Shown here in pieces: positions 26,050 through 35,572 of a stretch of 46,240 nucleotides of DNA. Location of the stretch: positions 1 through 46,240 of the forward strand of contig JAQVNJ010000037.1 in the NCBI GenBank assembly GCA_028703175.1, written 5' to 3'. The DNA is from JAAYCB01 sp012744395 (GTDB taxonomy: Bacteria > Planctomycetota > Planctomycetia > Pirellulales > Thermoguttaceae). The position numbers and the translations under genes were made by a program. Under the pieces are notes generated by a model, which worked only from the letters and a program-made list of their open reading frames with translations, searched no databases and had not been told where the DNA came from. Position 1 is the first letter of the stretch. Each line of letters begins with the position of its first letter.

Positions 26050-26454
26050 TTCTGCAATTCCTTTGCAGCCGGGCGATCCGATTCCGTTGGCTTCGCGTGG
26101 ATCGATTGTCGAGCCGGAGCACGTCACCGTCCCGCACGGTGGGGAGATGGCGGAACGGTCTGGCCGCGAGATTCCCAGGCGTTCCGTTTGCCCAGCCACC
26201 CGAGACAACGCCTCCTCTCGGTACTTGTTTCGGCGTTTGCGGCCGAGCCCTTGGGTCTTTTCGCTGCGGCAGGCCTGTCTTGCCAAGCGAATCGCCGTCT
26301 CCATCCCGGGCGAAATTATTGCCTGCTCGATCAGAAGTTAATTGCAGAATAAGCCGTTCGCGACTATTGTAGAGGTTGGCGGAATGCTTCTCTTACGGGA
26401 ATCCAGAAGTCCCCGCGAATTGTCTAACCTTATGGTCCCCAATGGTTTAGCCTC
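26050..26454. other. Divergent intergenic region with no recognised gene
   Basis: About 405 nt between the exported protein (minus) and the LEPR-XLL protein (plus). It should contain both promoters, but I cannot place -35/-10 boxes with confidence. A stretch near 26140-26170 (GGGGAGATGGCGGAACGG) looks like the 5' part of a leucine tRNA but has no matching acceptor or T arm. Confidence 0.4.
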
Positions 26455-29004
26455 ATGCGTTGGATCGCCGACCTTCGCCGCTTGTTGAACGGGGATGTCC
26501 GCGGCGTTCGCGACGACAACGCTGTCTGCCTGTATGTCGCGCCGCTGGAATCGCGGCGTGTCCTCTCGGCAAGCCCGCTTGTCGCCGCCGTCGATCCGGC
26601 GATCGACGGCGGACTGGCCCGGTCGAGCGAGACATTGATCACGGCGGCGGCGGGCGAGCCGGTGTTTGAAGTCCTGTCCTCCGATCTGCGCGGGTGGGTA
26701 CAGGAGGACTACCAGCGCGGATCGGGCACATGGAGCGTCGATGGTATTGGGGCGACCGTAACCCAGGAATCCAACGGTCAGCCGACGGTCTTCTATAGCG
26801 ATTTCGCGGCGCCGGCGGCCCCGCTGGACGTGATGATCCGCGTCGTCGGCAACCGCGACGACGACTACATCGGCTTCGTATTGGGTTTTCAACCCGGAGA
26901 TTTCTCCAACGCAGACGCCGACTATCTGCTCGTCGACTGGCGGCAGGCGGACGGGATCGGTGGCGGCGTCGACGGACTGAAGGGCCTGGCCGTCTCGCGC
27001 GTCAGGGGGATTCCCGATTCACAATGGGACTTCTGGGGCCATCGAGATGGCGTGGCGGAACTGGCCAGGGCGACCAACCTGGGCAACCAGGGCTGGGCGA
27101 GCGATGTCGAGTACCGCTTCACGATCGAGCATGGCCCGGATCGGCTCTTGGTTTACGTCAACGGTCAGCTTGAGTTCGACCTCGCTGCCCCGGCAGATCA
27201 CCCATTTCCCGGCGGCCGGATCGGGTTCTACAGCTACTCGCAACCGGATGCCGTGTACAGCGCGTCGCCGAGCCAATACCTCCGCGCCGATGAGGGCTCG
27301 CCGTTGACCCTGGCTCGACATTTCACGTACTCCGGAAACGGCGATTCGCTCGCGGTGTCGATAGACTGGGGCGATGGAACCGCCAGCCCCGGTACGGTCG
27401 ATTTCGCGAACGGCGCCGGCACAATCTCGGGCACCCACACCTACGCCGACAACGGCCAGTACACGGTCCGCTACGTTCTGGACGATGGCCAGTCCGGTCA
27501 AGTGACCGGATGGGCAAGCGCCGAGATTCTCAACGTCGAACCCGCCCTGACCGTTGTCGACAACCAGACGACAACGGAAGGGGCGATCCTCAGCATCATC
27601 GACCTGGGCACGCTGACCGACCCCGGCTTCGGGCCGACCGAGACGTTCACCTACACGATCGACTGGGGCGACGGCACGCCGCACGACTCCGGCGGCGTAA
27701 CGATCGACGCGCCGGGCTCGCCGGGCGTGCCCACGGCCGGGTCGTTCGACGGCTCCCACGTCTACGCCGACGACGGCCAGTACACCGTCACGGTCACGGT
27801 CGCCGACGACGACGGCGGCACGGACGAGCAGACCTTTCTGGTAACCGTCGAGAATGTCGCCCCCACGCTGCTGGAGCTCGACGATAGCGAAGTCGACGCG
27901 ATGGGGCGCGTGACCATCGAGGGGAGTTTCTCCGATCCCGGCTACGACAATCCTCTGAACCCCCTGGAACGGCCCGGAGGGAGCCGCGAGACATTCACCG
28001 TGATCGTTGACTGGGGCGACGGCACGATCAGTGCGATTCCGGCGAACGGGCCGGGGATCGTTTCGTTCTCGGCCGAGCACCGCTATTTCGCCCCCCCCGA
28101 CCTGGCCAATCCGGCCGCTGACATCCGCATCCTGGTGACCGTGATCGACGACGACGGCGGCAGCCACTGGCTGGAAACCTATGCCGAGGTGCCCGGCGAA
28201 GGCGCCGAGAAATTCGTGCGGATCGACACCACGCCCCAGGTGCCGCAGCTCTACTTCCCGCGGCCGCCGCAACTCGATGCCGGCGCGCTGGCGCGGTCCT
28301 CCAACCCCTTGTTCCTGTCTTCCGCTGACCTGGAAACGGTTCGCTCCGATTCGGTCGCCGCCTCGGAGAACTACGTGGTCCTGCGGGTCGTGCTGCCAAG
28401 CGGCGCCGAGAGCGCCGATTACCGCCTGCCGGACGACGCGCTGGCCAATTTGCCGGCCATTTTGAGCCGCGTGCCCGACAATCATTATCGCATTTATGAA
28501 ATCCATAGCGACGGGCCGGATCGCCTCGTCCGCGACGTTTTCGTCCGCCAGGGGCGGGTGATCGACTCCAGCGATGCTTCCGAAGGCATCGACGAACGCC
28601 CCCCCCACTCGCACACGACCAAACCAGGCCCGGCATTCCCGGACGACGCCGGCCAGACGCGGGTCGACACACCGCGGCGATTGTGGGAGGAGTGGGAACG
28701 CTCCCAGTCGCAACCGGTCGCCGCCGAGGAGGGGGCCGGGGCCGAGCCGTCATTCAGGGGACTGCCGCCGCAAGCCGCGGACGTGCCGGCGTCCACGTCG
28801 GACGCCGCGCCGAGCGCCGAGACGCCCCTGACCGCATCCACCGCGGATCACTCCGCAGCCGCGCCGACCGCTGGAACCGCCCTGCTGGCGTTCCGGCTCC
28901 ATTCCGGCTGGAACCAGCGGGCCGACCGGCTTCTGGAAGTCTTTTCAAAAGGCTGCGATCAGCCAATGAAACCCGCTGCTTGGCATCGACCCAAGAAGGG
29001 CTGA
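26455..29004 (+). CDS. Secreted LEPR-XLL-type protein with thrombospondin-C-like and three PKD domains
   Basis: An 849-residue protein. Residues about 27-40 (YVAPLESRRVLSA) match the LEPR-XLL motif that planctomycetes place near the N-terminus of exported surface proteins. Residues about 66-265 resemble the thrombospondin C-terminal lectin-like domain: GTWSVDG, QPTVFYSDF, IGFVLGFQPGDFSNAD, YLLVDWRQ. Three PKD domains follow, each with DWGDGT (SIDWGDGTAS, TIDWGDGTPH, IVDWGDGTIS) and a HxYxDxGxYTV-type strand. The last 250 residues are Pro/Ser/Ala-rich with no known domain. ATG 26455 gives the expected N-terminus; no strong ribosome-binding site is visible. The kinase gene starts 52 nt downstream, so the two may be co-transcribed. 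A cell-surface or matrix role is inferred. Confidence 0.85.
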   Translation: MRWIADLRRLLNGDVRGVRDDNAVCLYVAPLESRRVLSASPLVAAVDPAIDGGLARSSETLITAAAGEPVFEVLSSDLRGWVQEDYQRGSGTWSVDGIGATVTQESNGQPTVFYSDFAAPAAPLDVMIRVVGNRDDDYIGFVLGFQPGDFSNADADYLLVDWRQADGIGGGVDGLKGLAVSRVRGIPDSQWDFWGHRDGVAELARATNLGNQGWASDVEYRFTIEHGPDRLLVYVNGQLEFDLAAPADHPFPGGRIGFYSYSQPDAVYSASPSQYLRADEGSPLTLARHFTYSGNGDSLAVSIDWGDGTASPGTVDFANGAGTISGTHTYADNGQYTVRYVLDDGQSGQVTGWASAEILNVEPALTVVDNQTTTEGAILSIIDLGTLTDPGFGPTETFTYTIDWGDGTPHDSGGVTIDAPGSPGVPTAGSFDGSHVYADDGQYTVTVTVADDDGGTDEQTFLVTVENVAPTLLELDDSEVDAMGRVTIEGSFSDPGYDNPLNPLERPGGSRETFTVIVDWGDGTISAIPANGPGIVSFSAEHRYFAPPDLANPAADIRILVTVIDDDGGSHWLETYAEVPGEGAEKFVRIDTTPQVPQLYFPRPPQLDAGALARSSNPLFLSSADLETVRSDSVAASENYVVLRVVLPSGAESADYRLPDDALANLPAILSRVPDNHYRIYEIHSDGPDRLVRDVFVRQGRVIDSSDASEGIDERPPHSHTTKPGPAFPDDAGQTRVDTPRRLWEEWERSQSQPVAAEEGAGAEPSFRGLPPQAADVPASTSDAAPSAETPLTASTADHSAAAPTAGTALLAFRLHSGWNQRADRLLEVFSKGCDQPMKPAAWHRPKKG

Positions 29005-29056
29005 ACATCGCGCTGCGCCCGCGGCAAGAGCCGTTCCTTATCTGATCAGAGATTCC

Positions 29057-32000
29057 ATGAGTACCTGTCCCGCGTGCCACGCCCAACTGACCGATGCGGC
29101 GATCCGCGCCGGCATTTGCCCGGCGTGCGGCGAGCGGATCGATCGGACGGCCGACCGGTCGCCGTCGAATCGCGATTTGGAGACGGTCGATCTCGACGGC
29201 CAAGGGATACCGCAGGATGGGCGGCCGGAGGACACGGCAGCGACCGGGGAATTGCCTGCGCAGGGGGCGATTCCCAAGATTCGCGACACCGACCAGAATC
29301 TGAACCTGCAAACCGCGGCCTTCGATCCTGGGCAACCTCCGCCGGGCGGCGCCGGCTCCAATTTGGAGCGGGAAGGCACGATCGACGCGGGGCCGGAGGC
29401 ACTCGGTGGCCAGGTGCCCGCAGACGCCGGCCAGGCGCCGGCGGCCGGCGGCCCGGCCGACCCGGGAACGCGGGGCACGATCGATCTGGCGCCCGGCCTT
29501 ACGCACGCCCAGGTTCCGCCGGGCGCGACCGCCGCCGATCCGCATCGAATCCTCGAGGTTTGGGGGAGCAAGCTTGCCCCGGGGAGCAGGCCACAGGCCA
29601 CCCTCAAGATCGATTCCACCACGACTCTCGGCGCCGGGACCGTCCGGATCAAGTCGCGGAGCGTGGCGGCCTCGGCCGATGCGTCCGCCGCAAAGGCCGC
29701 CGACTACGAGTTGCTCAACGAGATCGGGCAAGGGGGGATGGGGATTGTCTACGCGGCCCGGCAGGCGTCGTTCAATCGCCGGGTCGCGGTGAAAATGCTC
29801 CGCCCCGGGGCCAAGGGCAAAGGCAGGCAACACGAGTTTGTCGCCGAGGCCGTCACCACCGGCGACCTGGACCATCCGAATATCGTGCCCGTCTACGATT
29901 TGGGAACGAATGAAGACGGGGCATTGTTCTACGCGATGAAGTGCGTCCAGGGAACGCCCTGGGACGATGTCTTGCCCGAGAAGTCGCAGGCGGAGAACCT
30001 GGCGATTCTCTCCAAGGTGGCCGACGCGATCGCCTTCGCCCACGCCAACGGCGTGATCCACCGCGATCTGAAGCCGGAAAACATCATGCTCGGCAGCTTC
30101 GGCGAGGTCCTCGTGATGGACTGGGGACTGGCGGTGCGATTCACCGTTGATTCCGAAGGCCGTTACCATTCGTCGAAAACCACGATGGGAGGCACGCCGG
30201 CCTACATGGCGCCCGAACTGGTGCTCGGGCCAATGGAGCGGATCGGACCGGCCGCCGACATCTACCTGCTCGGCGCCATCCTGTACGAGATCGTCACCGG
30301 CAAGACGCCGCATGCCGGCCGAACGCCGATCGAATGCCTCCATGCCGCGGCGAAGAACGTCATCGAGCCGAGCGATCAGTCCGGCGAGTTGCTCGAAATC
30401 GCCCTGAAGGCGATGCAAACAGAGCCGAAGAACCGTTACCAGAGCGTCGCGGCCTTGCAGCAGGCGATCCAGGAGTATCAATCCCACTCCGAGAGCATCG
30501 CCCTGCTCAACCACGCGCGCGGGCAACTCGCCACGGCCAGGCAGACGGGCGACTACCAGGACTACGCCCGGGCACTGTTTGGCTGCCAGGAGGCATTGGC
30601 CCTCTGGGACGGCAATCGCTCGGCGGCGGCGGAGATCTCCAGGGCGAAGATCGCCTACGCCACGTGTGCCAAGGCCCGCGAGGACTTCGACCTGGCGGCT
30701 TCGTTGCTGGATGCCAATGACGGGGAGCACGCCGACCTGTTGCGGGAAGTGCAAGCCGGCAAACGCGAGCGCGAGGCCCGCATCCGCCGCTTGAAGAACG
30801 CCAAGCGCATCGCCCTGGCCCTGATTGCGGTCACGTTTGCCGTGGTCACGACGGCCTACTTCGAAATCCGCAAACAGCGCGACCGCGCGGAGCGATCGCG
30901 GGCGCGGGCCGAGATCGCCCGGGCGGATGAAGCCGCGGCCCGGCGGGCCGCCGAGCAGGCCGAAGCCGATGCGGTCCGCTCGCGAGACATCGCCGAAGAG
31001 CGGAGAATCGCCGAGCAGCGCGCCCGCCGCGACGAGGAGCAGGCCCGAAGAAACGCCGAAGCGGCCAGACGTGCGGAGCAGTACGAAGCCTATGTGGCGC
31101 GGATCGGCCTGGCGGCGGCGAAAATCGAAGACAATGCGTTCTCCGACGCCGAGCGCCTGCTGGCCGAGTGCCGCAAGAGCGAGTTCCGCCACTGGGAAAC
31201 GGGCCGGCTGTGGCACCTCTGCCAGCAGAGCGTCCAGACGTTCGAGGCCGAAGGGCCGATCGAATCGGTCGCCTACAGCCCCGGCGGGGACCGCGCCTTG
31301 CTGGGCGGCTGGGATGGATGCGTCCGCATCGTCGCACTTGCGGGCGAAACGCCGCCAATCGTCATTGCCCACGGCGGTTTTGTCCACGCCGTGGCGTTCT
31401 CCCATTCCGGGCGAATCGTCGCCTCGGGCGGAGACGACTGCCGCGTCCGCTTGTGGGATGCCGCCAGCGGCGCGCCCTTGGGCGTGATGGCAGGTCATGG
31501 CGACGCGGTCGTCAGCCTCGACTTCTCGCCCGACGATCAATGGGTCCTGAGCGGTTCCTACGATGGCACGGCGAGAATCTGGGACGCGGCGACGGGACAC
31601 GGCTTGAGTGTGCTTGAGGGGCACAGTTGGTGGGTCTGGCAGGCGGCCTTCTCGCCCGACGCATCCAGGATCCTCACCGCCAGTCAGGACGGCCGGGTGA
31701 TCGTCTGGTCGGTGTCCAATCGGGAGGGGCGGCTCCAATGCGAACCGCAGACCGAATTCAACGGCCACGGCGGCCCCGTCTACTCGGCCGCGTTTTCGCC
31801 CGACGGAGTGCAGGTTGCCTCGGCCGGGTATGACGGACGCGTCATGACCTGGAATCCGGCCGACGTCAAGCCGGTCGACCTCGCGGCCCGGATCGCCGGG
31901 ATGGCCGAACCCGAGCCGCCCCATCAGACGTTCCGCGGCCACAGCGGATCGGCCAGTTGTGTCGTCTACTCGCCCAACGGCCGGCTGATCGCCAGCGCCG

Positions 32001-34027
32001 GGCACGACAATCTGGTGAATATCTGGGACAGGCAGTCCGCAACGCTGATCAAGAGCCTCCGCGGGCACGGCGGGCAGGTCCGTTCCTGTCGATTCTCCCC
32101 CGATGGGCAGGTCGTGCTCTCTGGCAGCCACGACGGCCAGGCAAAGACCTGGTCGCTCGCAGGCTACCAGGAGGTCCGCGCCCTGAAAAGCCGACTGCTC
32201 CGAGGTCACGCCGACGCCGTGCTCTCGGCGCGGTTCTCCCGCTCGGGTGACCAGGTGGTCACGGCAAGCCGCGACCGCACGGCGAAGGTCTGGGACGCCA
32301 ATCGCGGCGAGCTGCTCTGCGAACTCAGCGAAGGCCACGAATTCCTCGCCTCCTCGGCCATCTTCTTTGCCGATGGCCGCCGGATGCTGACCGCCGGCGG
32401 CGACAACACGGTGCGTCTCTGGGACGTGGCCGGCGGCGGCGAACTCTTCTGCCTCGAAGGCACCGGCCGCGAGGGGGCCTTGGCCCTGTCGCACAACGAG
32501 CAGTGGATTCTGACCGGCTCGACCGACGGCTCGGCCCAGTTGTTTGAAACAAGCGGCAAAGCGTTGCAGCGGCTCGCGCCCACGGGCGGAGCGGCCGCCT
32601 CGGGCGCCGTCACCGCCGTTGCCTTCTCTCCCCACGACGATCTTCTCCTGATCGGCGACTCCCACGGCCGCTGCCAGGTCTGGGCCAGAGAGGATGAGAA
32701 GGGGCTTTGGACAAGGCGTTTCCAGCGCCGGAACCACAGCCGCCGGATCGCGACGGCGGCCTTCCTGCCCAACGGCCGGCGAGCCCTCACGGCGAGCCTC
32801 GACAACACCGTCGGCCAATGGGATTTGGAGACGGGCGAGGAAATCACCAGGGGCGTGCTCAAGCACCCCGGCCCGGTCACCTCGATGGCCGTCCTGCCCG
32901 ACGGAAAACAGGCACTGACGACCTGCGACGACGGCCGCCTCCGGCTCTGGGACCTGGACAAGGCCGCGGTGATCGGCGAGATGGCCGGCGGGGACGAGGC
33001 CCTCCACCATGTCGCCGTCTCTGGCGACGGCGGCCGCGCGCTGACGACCAACACGGTCGACCGGGTCGTGCGGCTCTGGGATCTCCAGACCCGCCGCGAA
33101 ATCACCCATCCCGGTCGGGCGGGCGAGGCGATGCTCGATTTCTCCACCATCGGGGGCCTGGCGTGGAATGCCGTTTTCACGCCCGACGGCGCCCGAATTC
33201 TCTCCGTCGGCGGAAACGACGCACGCATCTGGGAAATCGGCTCGGACCGTGAACGGATGAGCTTCAGCCCGCACGGGGCCGTCGCCTGGGCTGAATTCTC
33301 GCCCGACGGGCGGCTCGCCGTCACCGCCAGTTGGGACAATTCGGCCAAGATCTGGGATGCCAGGACCGGCCAATCGTTACGGAAGCTGTCCGGCGGGCAC
33401 ACGCGCTATGTCAACAGCGCCGTCTTTTCTCCCGATGGCAAGACCATTCTGACCGCCGGCGATGATCGCACCGCCCGATTCTGGGACGCGCAGTCCGGGC
33501 GGCTGCTGGCGAAATCGCTGGTCGGACACACCGACCGGATTCGCCGCGCGGTCTTCTCTCCTTCAGGGCATCGAGTGCTCACCGTCTCCGACGACAAGAC
33601 CGCGCGCATCTGGGATGCCGATTCGGGCCAGGCGGTCCGCGTGCTGGCAGGGCACGAGTGGGCCGTGCTCGACGGGGTCTTTTCACACGACGACAAGTCC
33701 GTGATCACCGGAAGCGAAGACAACCGCGCGCACCTCTGGAATGCGGCAACCGGCGGACTCCTGCGGACATTCGACGGCCACGCCGCCGCCGTCACCTCGG
33801 TCGCCTTCTCGCCGGACGGCCGGCGGATCCTGACCGGCAGCCGCGACCACACGGCAAAACTCTGGGACTCCCAAACCGGCAAGGAACTGCTCAGCCTCCG
33901 CGGGCATGAGCAGGAAGTGACAAGCGTGAGTTTTTCGCCCTCGGGACGCTATGCCCTCAGTTCGAGCCGCGATGGAACCGCGATCATCTATTTGGCTGCC
34001 GAGTGGCGCGGAGACGATCCGCCGTGA
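29057..34027 (+). CDS. Membrane Ser/Thr protein kinase with zinc ribbon and 21 WD40 repeats
   Basis: A 1,656-residue protein. Residues 1-30 form a zinc ribbon (CPAC...CPAC). After a ~180-residue Gly/Pro-rich linker, residues about 217-475 are a Hanks-type kinase: GQGGMGIVYA, the Lys of VAVKML, catalytic IHRDLKPENIM, DWG in place of DFG (common in bacterial kinases), and GGTPAYMAPE. Residues about 475-580 look helical and TPR-like. One membrane helix is at about 584-602 (RIALALIAVTFAVVTTAYF), followed by an Ala/Arg/Glu coiled coil to ~685. WD40 repeats fill ~729 to the end. The kinase is therefore probably cytosolic and the propellers extracytoplasmic. Ligand and substrates are unknown. The start has only a weak upstream purine stretch. 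Confidence 0.92.
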   Translation: MSTCPACHAQLTDAAIRAGICPACGERIDRTADRSPSNRDLETVDLDGQGIPQDGRPEDTAATGELPAQGAIPKIRDTDQNLNLQTAAFDPGQPPPGGAGSNLEREGTIDAGPEALGGQVPADAGQAPAAGGPADPGTRGTIDLAPGLTHAQVPPGATAADPHRILEVWGSKLAPGSRPQATLKIDSTTTLGAGTVRIKSRSVAASADASAAKAADYELLNEIGQGGMGIVYAARQASFNRRVAVKMLRPGAKGKGRQHEFVAEAVTTGDLDHPNIVPVYDLGTNEDGALFYAMKCVQGTPWDDVLPEKSQAENLAILSKVADAIAFAHANGVIHRDLKPENIMLGSFGEVLVMDWGLAVRFTVDSEGRYHSSKTTMGGTPAYMAPELVLGPMERIGPAADIYLLGAILYEIVTGKTPHAGRTPIECLHAAAKNVIEPSDQSGELLEIALKAMQTEPKNRYQSVAALQQAIQEYQSHSESIALLNHARGQLATARQTGDYQDYARALFGCQEALALWDGNRSAAAEISRAKIAYATCAKAREDFDLAASLLDANDGEHADLLREVQAGKREREARIRRLKNAKRIALALIAVTFAVVTTAYFEIRKQRDRAERSRARAEIARADEAAARRAAEQAEADAVRSRDIAEERRIAEQRARRDEEQARRNAEAARRAEQYEAYVARIGLAAAKIEDNAFSDAERLLAECRKSEFRHWETGRLWHLCQQSVQTFEAEGPIESVAYSPGGDRALLGGWDGCVRIVALAGETPPIVIAHGGFVHAVAFSHSGRIVASGGDDCRVRLWDAASGAPLGVMAGHGDAVVSLDFSPDDQWVLSGSYDGTARIWDAATGHGLSVLEGHSWWVWQAAFSPDASRILTASQDGRVIVWSVSNREGRLQCEPQTEFNGHGGPVYSAAFSPDGVQVASAGYDGRVMTWNPADVKPVDLAARIAGMAEPEPPHQTFRGHSGSASCVVYSPNGRLIASAGHDNLVNIWDRQSATLIKSLRGHGGQVRSCRFSPDGQVVLSGSHDGQAKTWSLAGYQEVRALKSRLLRGHADAVLSARFSRSGDQVVTASRDRTAKVWDANRGELLCELSEGHEFLASSAIFFADGRRMLTAGGDNTVRLWDVAGGGELFCLEGTGREGALALSHNEQWILTGSTDGSAQLFETSGKALQRLAPTGGAAASGAVTAVAFSPHDDLLLIGDSHGRCQVWAREDEKGLWTRRFQRRNHSRRIATAAFLPNGRRALTASLDNTVGQWDLETGEEITRGVLKHPGPVTSMAVLPDGKQALTTCDDGRLRLWDLDKAAVIGEMAGGDEALHHVAVSGDGGRALTTNTVDRVVRLWDLQTRREITHPGRAGEAMLDFSTIGGLAWNAVFTPDGARILSVGGNDARIWEIGSDRERMSFSPHGAVAWAEFSPDGRLAVTASWDNSAKIWDARTGQSLRKLSGGHTRYVNSAVFSPDGKTILTAGDDRTARFWDAQSGRLLAKSLVGHTDRIRRAVFSPSGHRVLTVSDDKTARIWDADSGQAVRVLAGHEWAVLDGVFSHDDKSVITGSEDNRAHLWNAATGGLLRTFDGHAAAVTSVAFSPDGRRILTGSRDHTAKLWDSQTGKELLSLRGHEQEVTSVSFSPSGRYALSSSRDGTAIIYLAAEWRGDDPP
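31240..34010 (+). repeat. 21 WD40 repeats, consistent with three seven-bladed propellers
   Basis: Counting units of the form GH-x-x-x-V-x-x-x-x-F-S-P-(D/S)-G...D-x-x-(A/V)-(R/K)-(I/L)-W-D gives 21. Repeats 1, 10, 11 and 14 are degenerate, lacking GH or WD. The strongest are 2-3, 7-8 and 16-20. Multiples of seven fit the usual seven-blade fold. The repeats differ enough that recent tandem duplication is unlikely. Confidence 0.75.
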
Positions 34028-34080
34028 GGCGATCAGTCGCGAGGTTATAGAACACAGGTCACGGGACACAGACTACAGAC

Positions 34081-34110
34081 CTCGTTCCCGAGCTCCGGCT
34101 TGGGAACGAG
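34081..34110. repeat. Palindromic REP-like element, copy 1
   Basis: A perfect 9-bp inverted repeat: CTCGTTCCC at 34081-34089 and GGGAACGAG at 34102-34110, around the loop GAGCTCCGGCTT. It sits 54 nt after the kinase stop. A second copy with 21 of 24 matching core bases lies at 35507, so this is a dispersed element and not simply a terminator; it lacks a T-run. Confidence 0.7.
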
Positions 34111-34207
34111 CCCGTCAGCCGGGCAGGCCGCCGGGGAACCAAAGACTTGACCTTCCGGGCCGTAGCCTTTACCCTGTGACCTGCCAGCCATTCTGGAGGA
34201 GTCAACC

Positions 34208-35497
34208 ATGCCGGTTCTTGTTCATCGCATGCTCGTGGCGGTCTGTATTGTCCCGTTGCTCGGCGGCGCCGTTGCGGGGCAGAAATTCGTCCCCAACTAC
34301 GACGAGAGCAAGGTTCCCGCCTATGATCTGCCGGACCCGCTCCAAATGAGCGACGGCAGCCGCGTGGATACCGCGGAAAAGTGGACACGGCTCCGCCGGC
34401 CGGAACTGCTCCGGCTGTTTGAAGACCACGTTTACGGGCGGGCGCCGGGGCGTCCCGAGGAGCTTTCGTTCGCGCTGCGCGGCTGCGACGACGCTCTGGA
34501 GGGAATCGCCGTCCGCAAGGAAATCCGCATCCACGTCGCTCACGGCGGCCGCAGCCTGCCGATCGACCTCCTGCTCTATCTGCCCAAGTCGAGGACAAAA
34601 CCCGCGCCGGTCTTCCTCGGATTGAACTTCGGCGGCAACCATTCCGTCTGCGATGATCCGGGCATCACGCTCTCTACCGCTTGGATGCGCGATCGGAAGG
34701 GGGCAGGCGTCGTCGATCACCGCGCGACGGAAGAATCCCGCGGAACCAGCGCCGGCCGGTGGCAAGTCCCCAAGCTTCTGGCCCGCGGCTACGGGCTGGC
34801 AACGGTCTACTACGGCGACATCGATCCGGACTACGACGATGGTTTCCAGAACGGGGTCCATCCGCTGTTCTATGCTGCGGGGCAGACAAAACCCGCCGCG
34901 GACGAGTGGGGTTCGATCGGGGCCTGGGCCTGGGGCTTGAGCCGCGCGATGGACTACCTGGTGACGGACGCCGACGTCGACGCCAAGCGGGTCGCCGTAA
35001 TGGGCCACTCGCGGCTGGGCAAGACGGCCCTCTGGGCGGGCGCTCAAGACGAACGGTTCGCCCTGGTGATCTCCAACAACTCCGGGTGCGGCGGGGCCGC
35101 CTTGAGCCGACGGGAATTCGGCGAAACGGTCGGGCGGATCAACACGAGCTTCCCCCACTGGTTCTGCGGCCATTTCAAGCGATACAATGATCGCGTCAAC
35201 GACTTGCCGGTCGACCAGCACATGCTGATCGCGCTGGTGGCCCCGCGGCCGGTCTATGTGGCCAGCGCGGAGAAAGACCTCTGGGCCGATCCGCGCGGCG
35301 AGTTCCTCGCGGCCAAAGGGGCCGACCCGGTCTACCGGCTGTTGGCAGCCGACGGCTTGGCGGCCGACGAGATGCCGGGCTTGGAGCAACCGGTTACCAG
35401 CCGCATCGGCTACCACATCCGCAAGGGCGAGCACGCCGTGACGGAGTATGACTGGCAGCGGTACATGGATTTTGCCGACCGCCACCTGGGACGCTAG
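34208..35497 (+). CDS. Glucuronoyl esterase, carbohydrate esterase family 15
   Basis: A 429-residue exported alpha/beta hydrolase. The signal peptide is residues about 1-24, ending AVAGQ. CE15 enzymes cleave ester bonds between glucuronic acid of xylan and lignin alcohols. The nucleophile elbow is GHSRLGK with Ser268; the family normally reads GCSR or GHSR. His409 lies in RKGEHAVTEYDW. The usual acidic residue about 23 positions after the Ser is Asn/Ser here (SNNSGCGG); Asp357 in SAEKDLWADPRGEF could serve instead. LPVDQHMLIALVAPRPVYV is also family-typical. ATG 34208 has GGAGGA 7 nt upstream. Monocistronic by context. Role: plant polysaccharide breakdown, inferred from family. Confidence 0.87.
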   Translation: MPVLVHRMLVAVCIVPLLGGAVAGQKFVPNYDESKVPAYDLPDPLQMSDGSRVDTAEKWTRLRRPELLRLFEDHVYGRAPGRPEELSFALRGCDDALEGIAVRKEIRIHVAHGGRSLPIDLLLYLPKSRTKPAPVFLGLNFGGNHSVCDDPGITLSTAWMRDRKGAGVVDHRATEESRGTSAGRWQVPKLLARGYGLATVYYGDIDPDYDDGFQNGVHPLFYAAGQTKPAADEWGSIGAWAWGLSRAMDYLVTDADVDAKRVAVMGHSRLGKTALWAGAQDERFALVISNNSGCGGAALSRREFGETVGRINTSFPHWFCGHFKRYNDRVNDLPVDQHMLIALVAPRPVYVASAEKDLWADPRGEFLAAKGADPVYRLLAADGLAADEMPGLEQPVTSRIGYHIRKGEHAVTEYDWQRYMDFADRHLGR

Positions 35498-35506
35498 CCG
35501 CCCCGG

Positions 35507-35530
35507 GTCCCCAAGCTCCGGCTTGAGAAC
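35507..35530. repeat. Palindromic REP-like element, copy 2
   Basis: Shares 21 of 24 bases with the core of copy 1 (34084-34107), including the identical AGCTCCGGCTTG centre. It lies 9 nt after the esterase stop, between it and the convergent HesB-fold gene. The outer arms (GTCCCC, GAGAAC) pair imperfectly. Confidence 0.65.
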
Positions 35531-35572
35531 CGCCGCTTGGCGCCACCCGCTCCGACATCGAACGAAAACCGC

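Noticed and set aside
26130..26240. tRNA-Leu-like start (GGGGAGATGGCGGAACGG)
   Set aside because: No matching acceptor stem, anticodon arm or T-loop GGTTC-type sequence follows, so it is not a tRNA.
28754..33373. 1,539-codon minus-strand frame opposite the kinase and PKD genes
   Set aside because: Antisense shadow of WD40 coding sequence; no family features.
31240..34010. WD40 region as a recent DNA-level tandem repeat
   Set aside because: The repeats are similar only as protein; the nucleotide units are too different for a recent expansion.
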